A DNA stretch of 64,000 nucleotides. It comes from Gordonia asplenii (lineage in GTDB: Bacteria > Actinomycetota > Actinomycetes > Mycobacteriales > Mycobacteriaceae). Made by a program: the position numbers and the translations under genes. Below the pieces are notes generated by a model. That model saw nothing but the letters and a program-made list of their open reading frames with translations, did not search any database and was not told the DNA's origin. This document shows, one piece after another, positions 16,811-24,230 of the stretch. The stretch is taken from the NCBI RefSeq assembly GCF_012933505.1, contig NZ_JABBNB010000013.1, forward strand, positions 1 to 64,000, given 5' to 3'. Position 1 is the first letter of the stretch, and the number at the start of each line of letters is the position of its first letter.

Positions 16811-18840
16811 ATATGAGTTGGGACTGGACGCCGGACACATTGGCTGCGCTGCAACGCTTTCTCACCGACCGCGGCATCGTGTCGGGACCGCTCACGTCGA
16901 AACCGATCGGCGACGGGCACTCGAACCTGACCTTCTTGATCAGCGACGGCACCTCGCACGTCGTGGTGCGTCGACCTCCGCCGCCGCCCATCCCGCCCGG
17001 CGCGAACGACATGTTGCGCGAGGCGCGGCTGCTTACGGCGTTGCGCGACACCGACGTTCCGGTGCCCACGGTCCTCGCGACGGCGGCTGCGGGACAGGTG
17101 CTCGACGTCCCCTTCTACGTCATGAGCTTTGCCCACGGGCCCGTCGTGACTACGACGACGCCGTCGCCACTGGACACCGTCCAACAGCGAAGAATTTTGG
17201 GGGACAACCTCATCGACACCCTCGCCGCGCTTCATCGGGTGGACTGGCGAGCCATCGGTCTGGGGGACCTCGGCCGCCCCGAGGGGTTCAACGCGCGTCA
17301 CCTGTCCCGAATGCGGCGATTGATCGCCGACGCCGACGGCGTCGTCCCCGAGCACTTCGCCGACGTCGACGCGTGGCTCGGCGCGAACACGCCGGCCGAA
17401 TCCGGTGCGGCACTGATTCATTGCGACTTCCGGATCGGAAACGTCGTGCTGGCGCCCGACGTTCCGGGTCGAGTGGCCGCGGTGCTGGACTGGGAGTTGG
17501 CGACGATCGGTGATCCACTGCTCGACGTCGGGTACTTCCTGGCCACCGTTCCCGAGCCTGGCCGGTCGCTCAATCCTACGGCGGAGCTGAGTGCGGCGAT
17601 GCTCGAAGAGGGATATCCGACCCGCGCCGAGCTGGCTGACCGCTATCGACGCAAGACCGGACGTGACCTGTCAAACCTGAACTGGTACACCACATTTGCG
17701 CTGTGGAAGCTCGCGGTGCTCTACGAGTACTCGCGGCGGCGCCTGGTCGACGGCATCGGTGATCCGTATTACGCGGATCCGGCGCTGGTCGAGTCCTTCC
17801 TGGCGCAGGCGCGGCGCGCGGCAGGACTGGACTGCGACAAGACATTCCATGACCGCCTGGTCGAGCCCACCACACCGGATCTGCCGGCCGGCTTCTTCGA
17901 TCGATTCGTCTTCAACCTGCACCCGACCGATGCCGTGACACCGTCGGTGCTGCTCGGCTTCGGGATCTACCCGCCGAAGGACACCGCCGACGGATTCGTC
18001 GTGCTGTCCGACGGAACCGAACAGCGAAATCTGAGGTTCGCGACCACGCTCGGCGAGACCGTCGACGGCGGCGGACCGTTCCGTTTCGCTGTGACCGAGC
18101 CGAATACCATCTGGGAACTTCGCTTGTCGGACAACGCCATCGGCGTCGAGCTCGATGTGACCTGGCATGCCCGCACTCCACCGTGGTGGGGGCGGGTGGC
18201 CGTCGGTAATGCGACCGGGCAGGAGACGTCGTTCGATCATCTCTTTCAATCCGGACGCTACGCGGGAACGCTGACCGTCGATGGGGTTACCCGCAGCGTC
18301 GACGGATGGTGGGGGCAACGGGACCGTTCGCGTGGTGTGCGCACCATGTCCGGCGGCCAGGGCCTGCACATCTGGTTCCAGGCGCAGTTCCCCGCCTTTT
18401 CGATAGGTCTGCTGCTCGTCGAGACCCGCACCGGGGAGCGAATCCTGTTGGAGGGAGCGGTGATGCACGAGAGCGGTGAGGTCGACGCCGTCGTCGACGT
18501 GCGTCACGCATTGCATGCCGACGCCAACCTCGACCTGATCGACGGCGACGTGCTGGTCGTCACCGCCGTCGGTCGGGAGTACCTCGTACATGCCGATGCG
18601 ACCGCGGGCGGCGGATTCATGGCCGGCGCGGGTTACGGTGGGCACCATGGCATTTCCCGCGGCGCCGACCACGTCGAGGCGGACCGCTACCCGCTCGACG
18701 GTTCGGTGAACCCGCGGACCCTCGACTCGGCGTTGACCGATCGGTTGTGCACCTTCGATCTCGACGGCCTGGCGGGATCGGGCATCTTCGAGTTCGCGTT
18801 CACTCGTAGCGCGTCGTACACGTATCGCCCGACGATCTGA
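16807..18840 (+). CDS. Fusion of APH-like kinase with an RDRSWG-type lipocalin-like domain
   Basis: This 677-residue protein joins two domains. Residues about 1-345 are an aminoglycoside-phosphotransferase-like kinase with HCDFRIGN (205-212) as catalytic loop and LDWELATIGDP with the metal-binding Asp (229). Relatives such as LvaA and the ACAD10/11 kinase domains phosphorylate 4-hydroxyacyl-CoAs. Residues about 365-677 resemble the protein at 56046-57161, sharing the motif RDRS-x-G-x-R; that group looks distantly like AttH/CrtC lipocalin-like proteins, which is tentative. The GTG overlaps the preceding stop; an ATG lies two codons later. The 3' end overlaps the convergent LLM gene by 41 bp. 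Confidence 0.82.
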   Translation: MNMSWDWTPDTLAALQRFLTDRGIVSGPLTSKPIGDGHSNLTFLISDGTSHVVVRRPPPPPIPPGANDMLREARLLTALRDTDVPVPTVLATAAAGQVLDVPFYVMSFAHGPVVTTTTPSPLDTVQQRRILGDNLIDTLAALHRVDWRAIGLGDLGRPEGFNARHLSRMRRLIADADGVVPEHFADVDAWLGANTPAESGAALIHCDFRIGNVVLAPDVPGRVAAVLDWELATIGDPLLDVGYFLATVPEPGRSLNPTAELSAAMLEEGYPTRAELADRYRRKTGRDLSNLNWYTTFALWKLAVLYEYSRRRLVDGIGDPYYADPALVESFLAQARRAAGLDCDKTFHDRLVEPTTPDLPAGFFDRFVFNLHPTDAVTPSVLLGFGIYPPKDTADGFVVLSDGTEQRNLRFATTLGETVDGGGPFRFAVTEPNTIWELRLSDNAIGVELDVTWHARTPPWWGRVAVGNATGQETSFDHLFQSGRYAGTLTVDGVTRSVDGWWGQRDRSRGVRTMSGGQGLHIWFQAQFPAFSIGLLLVETRTGERILLEGAVMHESGEVDAVVDVRHALHADANLDLIDGDVLVVTAVGREYLVHADATAGGGFMAGAGYGGHHGISRGADHVEADRYPLDGSVNPRTLDSALTDRLCTFDLDGLAGSGIFEFAFTRSASYTYRPTI

Positions 18841-19909
18841 CGATGGGATCACCGAGTCCCGCGGTCGCCTCGGCGTTGATTTCCCCGAGTAGTTCCAGAC
18901 CGTGGGCGAGGTTGTCCAGTTTCTGCGTCGTGGTCTCGCCCGCGGGATACATGCGGACCGTGTCGACGCCGGCGTCGCGCCACACTCGCAGGCGGCGCGC
19001 GACGATCTCGCGCGTACCGATGAGCGTGGTGGCGAGCACCATGTCGTCGGTGATGAGTTCCGCGGCGCCGCGACGATCGCCGGCCTGCCACCGTGTCCGT
19101 ACCTGGCCGGCGACCTCCGCCCATCCCTGGCGCGAGTAGGCGGCGTTGTAGAAATTGGTCGACGCGGAACCCATGCCGCCGAGACTGAACGCGAGTTCGG
19201 CCTTGCGGCCGGCGATGTGGCGGGTCATCGCGTCCTCGTCGTCGAAGATCGCGATCTCCGCGCCTTGGCAGACGTCGAGGTCGGCACGCGTGCGTCCGGC
19301 CGATGCGAGACCGGCGTCGAGATGCTCGAAGTAGGCGCTCGATCCCTCGGGGACGAAACTCGTGCCCAGCCAACCGTCGGCGACGGCGCCGGTGAGTTGG
19401 AGCATCTTCGGTGACAGTGCCGCGAGGTAGATGGGAATCCCGTCGTTGGGCGCCATCGACAGTCGCATCGGCCGGGTGGAATCGTCGGCGGGGATGGTGA
19501 TGATGTCGCCGTGGTAGTTCACCTTCTCGCCCGCGAACACCTGCCGGATCACATCGATGTTCTCCTGCATCCGTCGCAGCGGACGGTCGAACGGCAGGCC
19601 GTGCAGACCGGAGATGACCTGTGGCCCAGAAGCGCCCAGCCCCAACAGGAAACGTCCGTCGCTGAGGTCGGCAAGGGTGAGCGCTGCCTGTGCGATGGCC
19701 ACCGGGGTCCGAGTACCGATCTGGATGATGCCCGATCCCAACGACATTCGGTCGGTGCGTGCCGCGAGATACCCCAGCACCGACGGTGCATCCGAACCCC
19801 ACGCCTCGGCGACCCAGCACACGTCCAGTCCCAGGCGTTCGGCTTCGAGCACGAAATCGATCGTCTCCGAGCGTGAACCGGAGACCTCCACGGTTGTCGC
19901 GCTACGCAT
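18800..19909 (-). CDS. LLM-class F420-dependent oxidoreductase
   Basis: This 369-residue luciferase-like protein has VAEAWGSDAPSVLGYLA, IGSGII-type strand (LGSGIIQIGTRTP), LSDGRFLLGLGASGPQV and IYLAALSPKMLQLTGAVADG, as in F420-dependent reductases and dehydrogenases of mycobacteria. The ATG was chosen because GGAGGG lies nine bases upstream; the open frame continues further but reads a shadow of the SRPBCC gene. Its start overlaps the SRPBCC stop by one base, so both are co-translated. Substrate is unknown. Confidence 0.83.
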   Translation of the reverse strand: MRSATTVEVSGSRSETIDFVLEAERLGLDVCWVAEAWGSDAPSVLGYLAARTDRMSLGSGIIQIGTRTPVAIAQAALTLADLSDGRFLLGLGASGPQVISGLHGLPFDRPLRRMQENIDVIRQVFAGEKVNYHGDIITIPADDSTRPMRLSMAPNDGIPIYLAALSPKMLQLTGAVADGWLGTSFVPEGSSAYFEHLDAGLASAGRTRADLDVCQGAEIAIFDDEDAMTRHIAGRKAELAFSLGGMGSASTNFYNAAYSRQGWAEVAGQVRTRWQAGDRRGAAELITDDMVLATTLIGTREIVARRLRVWRDAGVDTVRMYPAGETTTQKLDNLAHGLELLGEINAEATAGLGDPIVRSSGDTCTTRYE

Positions 19910-20433
19910 CACGCCGCACCCTCCGCTCGCTGCTTGATGTCGGCAAGCGTCCGTGTCATACCGGCCTCGAACTCCCGCATCCGTACGAACACGATCTTCT
20001 GCTCTTTGTCCGGCATCGCGTCGATGGCCAGCGAGAGCCCCGACGGCGCCGGACCCATGGTCATCCACTGCATCAGGCGGGTGCCGCCCTCGACGAGCGA
20101 ATCGTCGTCGGCCAGTACAAAACCCCACGACGACGACGGATCCTGCGGATCGGACACCGCCCACGTGAACCGTCGCGGCGAATCGTATTCCACCACATAC
20201 GATGTGGTCGACCATTTGCCGAGTGCGGGATGTCTGCTGGTGCCCACGAAGGACGATCCGACTGTCGGCCGGCGCGTCGGATCCGACCACTCGACGGTCA
20301 GCAGTTCCTCACTCATCTGCGGCATCAGCGTGACGTCGGTGATGATCGGCCACACCACCTCGGGTGAGGCCGCAACCTCGGTCGTCACCTCGACCCGAGG
20401 ACCGTCCGCGTATCGCACGCCAGTCCATTCCAT
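19909..20433 (-). CDS. SRPBCC (START-like) lipid/polyketide-binding family protein
   Basis: This 174-residue protein has the SRPBCC pattern: VEVTTEVAASPEVVWPIITDV at the start (first 10 residues given as VEVTTEVAAS), a central FTWAV-type strand and a long C-terminal helix. Such proteins bind hydrophobic ligands or act as cyclases or dehydratases. GAAGGAT precedes the ATG. It forms a two-gene unit with the F420-type oxidoreductase and lies next to an HxlR regulator. Function is unassigned. Confidence 0.75.
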   Translation of the reverse strand: MEWTGVRYADGPRVEVTTEVAASPEVVWPIITDVTLMPQMSEELLTVEWSDPTRRPTVGSSFVGTSRHPALGKWSTTSYVVEYDSPRRFTWAVSDPQDPSSSWGFVLADDDSLVEGGTRLMQWMTMGPAPSGLSLAIDAMPDKEQKIVFVRMREFEAGMTRTLADIKQRAEGAA

Positions 20434-20501
20434 GCCGGCACCATCCTTCTCACGTTGCTGTCCATGAGATGGTTGCATAACTAGACTAAGCTGGTCAACG
20501 G

Positions 20502-21038
20502 TCAGTTCTCGGTATCGTCGCTCGGTGCGCCACGCGAGTCGCCGACGGCGAACCGCGCAACGATGTCGGGTCGCCGACGCAGGTGTTCGGGGTAGCCGGG
20601 GCCCATCCGCACGTGGGATTCTTCGATCGGTACCGGTTCGCCGCAGTGCTCGCAGACCACCGCGACGCGCGTGTCGTGCCCGCAGGCGGTGTGCCGCAGC
20701 GTCACCGGCGGCCCGGACTCGTCGGCCAGCCACTCATCACCCCACCGGGTGATCACCAACAGCACCGACCACAGGTCCGCACCCTTCGGGGTGAGCACGT
20801 ACTCGAATCGGCGGGGTTCGCTCTGGTATTCACGTCGGCGGAGAACGTCCGCCTCGACCAGACGTGCCAATCGATCCGAGAGTGTGTTGCGGGCGATGCC
20901 CAGTTCGCGGCGAATGTCGTCGAACCGCGTGAAACCGTAGAAGACTTCGCGGAGTACGAGGACCGTCCACGAGTCGCCGAGCACGTCCATGGTGCGCGCC
21001 ACCGAACAGGGCCAATTATCGAAAGAGGTTCGACGCAT
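20502..21038 (-). CDS. HxlR-family regulator with C-terminal zinc-ribbon-like tail
   Basis: This 178-residue winged-helix protein has the HxlR signature PCSVARTMDVLGDSWTVLVL, with C11 at the N-terminus, LGIARNTLSDRL as recognition helix and RREYQSEPRRFEYVLTPKG as wing. The tail contains CGHDT and CEHCG, likely a small metal site. It reads towards the SRPBCC-LLM pair, which it may control. A TCCAGA-N13-TCTGGA inverted repeat lies directly upstream. A second HxlR of the same architecture is at 47893-48342. Confidence 0.85.
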   Translation of the reverse strand: MRRTSFDNWPCSVARTMDVLGDSWTVLVLREVFYGFTRFDDIRRELGIARNTLSDRLARLVEADVLRRREYQSEPRRFEYVLTPKGADLWSVLLVITRWGDEWLADESGPPVTLRHTACGHDTRVAVVCEHCGEPVPIEESHVRMGPGYPEHLRRRPDIVARFAVGDSRGAPSDDTEN

Positions 21039-21041
21039 AGA

Positions 21042-21066
21042 TCCAGATTATCGTCTCATCTCTGGA
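21042..21066. promoter_or_regulatory. Inverted repeat TCCAGA-N13-TCTGGA upstream of HxlR gene
   Basis: The two perfect 6-bp half-sites lie immediately upstream of the HxlR start codon in an AT-richer stretch. This is the expected position for an autoregulatory operator of a dimeric winged-helix protein. No copy elsewhere was noticed. Confidence 0.45.
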
Positions 21067-21088
21067 CTCAGCAGGTAAAGCGGCCCGC

Positions 21089-21883
21089 CTAGGCCGAAAT
21101 GCCCCCGTTCGGGCTCACCACCTGGCCGGTGATCCGGCGAGCTGCCGGACTCGCCAGGAACAGGATCAGTTCGGCCAGGTCTTCCGGCTCGGCCACGCCG
21201 AGCGCCGCCTGCTTGGTCGCCTTGGCGAAGAGCTTGGCGCTGAACGGATCTCCCATCACTCGTTCGAATGATCCGGTATTCGCGATCAGCGACGGCGTGA
21301 CCGCGTTGACGCGGACACCGTCACGCTTTGCTTCCATGGCGAGCGTTCGGGAGAACATCACGATCGCGGCCATCGCGGCACCGATCACCGTCTCGCCGGG
21401 TGTCGGGTGCTTCGCCGCATCGGAGGCGACGTTGATGATCACGCCGCCGCGTCGCTCCCGCATGCCGGGAAGAGCGGCACGACTCATGTTCATCGGTCCG
21501 AGAGCCTGTTGCATCAGCATGCCCGGGAGGTCGGCGGGGTTCGTATCGTGCAGGAGCCTCGGGGTGTATGCGGCCGCGGTGGAGTTGATCAGAATGTCGA
21601 CGGCGCCGAGCGACGACGTCACCTCGGTGATCACGCGTGCGGCGTCGTCCGGATCGTTGGCGTCGGCAGAGACGAACAGCGCCCAGATCCCCGGTGCGAG
21701 TGACCGGATCTCCTCCGCGGCCCGCTCGCCGCGTTCGGTGTTGCGCCCGATCAACGCGATGCGCTGCGTCCCGGCCGCGACGAGCTGTCGTGCCACCTGC
21801 AGCCCGACGCCGCTGGTGCCGCCGGTGATACACACGGTCGCGTCGGTCAGCGTGGGGAGGTGAATCGCCGAGGTGTCGGTCAT
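21089..21883 (-). CDS. SDR-fold protein lacking the catalytic YxxxK motif
   Basis: This 264-residue protein keeps the SDR cofactor motif (TGGTSGVG) and the C-terminal ITGQVVSPNGG, but the triad is broken. S154 is present, while the Tyr and Lys positions read I167 and M171 (IGAAM instead of YxxxK). The NNAG motif is changed to INSTAAA. Its ATG overlaps the activator ATPase stop (ATGA) and has AAAGGAA, so it is the last gene of the reductase/dehydratase operon. It may bind NAD(P) or a CoA ester without classical SDR chemistry, or use another residue as base. Confidence 0.85.
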   Translation of the reverse strand: MTDTSAIHLPTLTDATVCITGGTSGVGLQVARQLVAAGTQRIALIGRNTERGERAAEEIRSLAPGIWALFVSADANDPDDAARVITEVTSSLGAVDILINSTAAAYTPRLLHDTNPADLPGMLMQQALGPMNMSRAALPGMRERRGGVIINVASDAAKHPTPGETVIGAAMAAIVMFSRTLAMEAKRDGVRVNAVTPSLIANTGSFERVMGDPFSAKLFAKATKQAALGVAEPEDLAELILFLASPAARRITGQVVSPNGGISA

Positions 21884-22830
21884 CGAATGTTCCTTTGCAG
21901 GTCGAGGGGCACCGGTTCACCGGAAGCTCCATGGGCGTGGTCGAGGTTTCCGTCGCAGGCGGCGCAGTGTGGCACGCCCGCGGACTTGTGCCGGGCGAAA
22001 TCATCGGCCGTCGCCGCGTCGGCGACATGCGGCAGACCCGCGCTACCGGCGACGTCATCGCGTGCCAGCAGGCCGGCGCCGTAGGCACCGGCGATCTGCG
22101 GCTCGTCGAGCTGTTCGACGGGCTGGCGCAGTAGGCGCGAAATATGTTCCAGCGCAGCGGGATTCTTTGCGACACCACCGGTCATGACGGTCGGGGTGGC
22201 TTTGCCCACCTGTGCGACGAGGCCGAGTGTTCGTGCCGCGACGGCCTTGTGTACCGACGCCGCGATATCAGCCTTGTCCTGGCCCTGGGCGAGCATCGAA
22301 ATCACCTCGGTCTCGGCGAACGTCGCGCACATGCTGCTGACTTCGAGCGTGTCGGTCCCGCGTAGGGCCAGGGCGCCGACGTCGGCGACGTCGACTTCGA
22401 GGGCACGGGCGAGGACGTCGAAGAATCGCCCGGTCCCGCTGGCGCAGCGGTCGTTCATGGCGAACCGGTCGACCAGACCGTCGTCGTCGACGAGGATCGC
22501 CTTGCTGTCCTGCCCGCCGATGTCGATCACCAGGCGCACGCCGGGTCGCATGGCCGCGGCGCCGCGGGCATGGCAGGTGATCTCGGTGAAGCTGCGGTCT
22601 ACGCCGGGTACCAGTTTGCGACCATAGCCGGTGCTGATCGTGCGCCGGATCGCCGAGCGCGCCACTCCGGCGGTGGCGAGTGCGGCGTCGATGGCGCGGC
22701 CGACCGCTTCCCGGCTGACCGCACCCATCTGCACCACCGACGATCCGGCGAGCGCGCCGCCGGAATCGACGACGGCGGCCTTGGCCGTGGTCGAGCCCAG
22801 GTCGACGCCCAACACGAACCACTCGTTCAT
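21880..22830 (-). CDS. BcrA/BadF/HgdC-type activator ATPase
   Basis: This 316-residue ASKHA-fold ATPase has VLGVDLGSTTAKA as phosphate-binding loop, VIDIGGQDSKAI, and the cluster cysteines C129 (NDRCASGTGRFFD) and C168 (SSMCATFAETEVI). In the family a homodimer holds one [4Fe-4S] cluster and uses ATP to inject a low-potential electron into the dehydratase or reductase. Only one ATPase gene is present, as for HgdC-type systems, not the two of BcrA/BcrD. The C-terminal tail (about 50 residues) with CAAC (C289, C292) seems additional. The ATG at 22830 is preferred over 22836 because GAGG is then eight bases away. Confidence 0.9.
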   Translation of the reverse strand: MNEWFVLGVDLGSTTAKAAVVDSGGALAGSSVVQMGAVSREAVGRAIDAALATAGVARSAIRRTISTGYGRKLVPGVDRSFTEITCHARGAAAMRPGVRLVIDIGGQDSKAILVDDDGLVDRFAMNDRCASGTGRFFDVLARALEVDVADVGALALRGTDTLEVSSMCATFAETEVISMLAQGQDKADIAASVHKAVAARTLGLVAQVGKATPTVMTGGVAKNPAALEHISRLLRQPVEQLDEPQIAGAYGAGLLARDDVAGSAGLPHVADAATADDFARHKSAGVPHCAACDGNLDHAHGASGEPVPLDLQRNIR

Positions 22831-22863
22831 CGTCATGTCCTCGTTCCGCTGCGGAATATCTTG

Positions 22864-24201
22864 CTATACAAGAGTTTTCATGCGTTGGACGTCGATGGCC
22901 TCGAGCATCGCCGCCAGTCGGCTGTCGAAGAGTTCGTCGTTGTAGAACGACGCATCGGCGACGTCGCCTTCGAAGACGAACGATTTGACGCCGCGCTCCC
23001 GCTCGGCGGTCCGGGCCAGCATCGTCTGCGGATTGGTCATCGCTCGGCACGTGCGGGTGGAGTGAAAGGCGATGCCGTCGATCGAGTATTCGTCGAGCCG
23101 ACGCAGCAGCAGTTCTTGGAGATTCTTCAACCCGTGGTTGAGCGGGCACAACAGATAATGCTGCGCCATCCCGAGCAATGGATTGTCGACGTCGATGAGT
23201 TGTGGCTCCTGCCAGAAGGACTCGTGGGTGTAGCGGCCGGCGACCACCGCGACGTCGTACTCGGCGAACTTGCGGGTGAGGAATCCGAGCTTGTTCCAGT
23301 TCATGATGCCGTCGAAGTAGACGCGGTAGCGTTCGTTCGCCAGGGCGCTGCATCCGTCGGTGATGCGTTGGGAGATTTCGTCTTTCACTCCGGCGAAGTA
23401 GTCGACGAGCGCCTGGTTGCCGGGCAGGAAGTTGATGGGTGCGATGCTGGCGACCCAGTCCCAGTAGGTGGCAGGCGTGGGAGCCTGGCGGCACAGCTGC
23501 ATGCCCTCGAGTCGAAGCTCGGCGGCCTTCTTGATGTAGGACATGCTTTCGCTGAGTTTGTCCCAGTCGAACGGTTGCCCGGTCTGGTATTCGAGGAAGG
23601 AGATGAGTTCGCGCAGTTGACCTTCGACGTATCTGCTCACCTCGGTCCACTCCTCGCCACGCATGTACCCGGCGTCGGGCTTGTTGCCCCACAGCATCGG
23701 CATCGACACGTTGAACAGTGGCAGCTTCCGGTCGAAGACACGGTAGGTCATCGCGTCCCACTGCTGACCGGTGCTGCACCCGGCGTACCCGTTGACGAAG
23801 AAGTCGGGGCTGGGCAGTTTGGCGGCTAATTCTTGCTGGTCGTGCATGCCGACGATACCGGTCTCCTTCGCGGTCGCCGACTGATGAGTGAGGACCGCGC
23901 ATCCCAAGTGAGTCCGCGCGTACGAGCAGAGTTCGCCGATGTAGCCGTACTCGGCACCGGCCGCCTGGGCGGGTTCTTCGAGATGCTGTGCGGCGAGCCG
24001 CGCGGCGAACGCCTCGCCGTGGCACCATTCCAGGCCCGCGGCCTGGAACAGTGGATTCATCGCGGCGCCGTTGTACCAGACGACATGCTTGCCGCGTTCC
24101 TTGGCGGTGATGATGTTCTCCCAATAGTCGGCGACCATCGTGCCGCCGACCCTGGTCGAGGACAATCGGTTGGGCTTGTTCGTGGGCTGCGCGGTTGTCA
24201 T
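22864..24201 (-). CDS. 2-hydroxyacyl-CoA dehydratase / benzoyl-CoA reductase subunit, long chain (HgdA/BcrB-like)
   Basis: This 445-residue protein belongs to the HgdA/HgdB/BcrB/BcrC superfamily. Three cysteines sit at the positions expected for [4Fe-4S] ligands: C92 (ELCSYARTHLG), C142 (GYAGCSTGQQWD) and C385 (STRTCRAMTNPQ). It follows the shorter subunit by 29 bp and has AAAGGAG before ATG. Family members either dehydrate 2-hydroxyacyl-CoAs or reduce benzoyl-CoA; size alone does not decide. Both types are known from anaerobes or facultative anaerobes and are oxygen sensitive. A role in ring reduction is suggested by the BadH- and BadI-like neighbours. Confidence 0.88.
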   Translation of the reverse strand: MTTAQPTNKPNRLSSTRVGGTMVADYWENIITAKERGKHVVWYNGAAMNPLFQAAGLEWCHGEAFAARLAAQHLEEPAQAAGAEYGYIGELCSYARTHLGCAVLTHQSATAKETGIVGMHDQQELAAKLPSPDFFVNGYAGCSTGQQWDAMTYRVFDRKLPLFNVSMPMLWGNKPDAGYMRGEEWTEVSRYVEGQLRELISFLEYQTGQPFDWDKLSESMSYIKKAAELRLEGMQLCRQAPTPATYWDWVASIAPINFLPGNQALVDYFAGVKDEISQRITDGCSALANERYRVYFDGIMNWNKLGFLTRKFAEYDVAVVAGRYTHESFWQEPQLIDVDNPLLGMAQHYLLCPLNHGLKNLQELLLRRLDEYSIDGIAFHSTRTCRAMTNPQTMLARTAERERGVKSFVFEGDVADASFYNDELFDSRLAAMLEAIDVQRMKTLV

Positions 24202-24230
24202 GGCGAACTCCTTTGGGGCTGAAGAGGTTT

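Noticed and set aside
20461..20510. Further GntR-type operator near CTGGTCAACGGTCAG
   Set aside because: The half-sites are direct rather than inverted and the spacing differs from the 13-bp motif.
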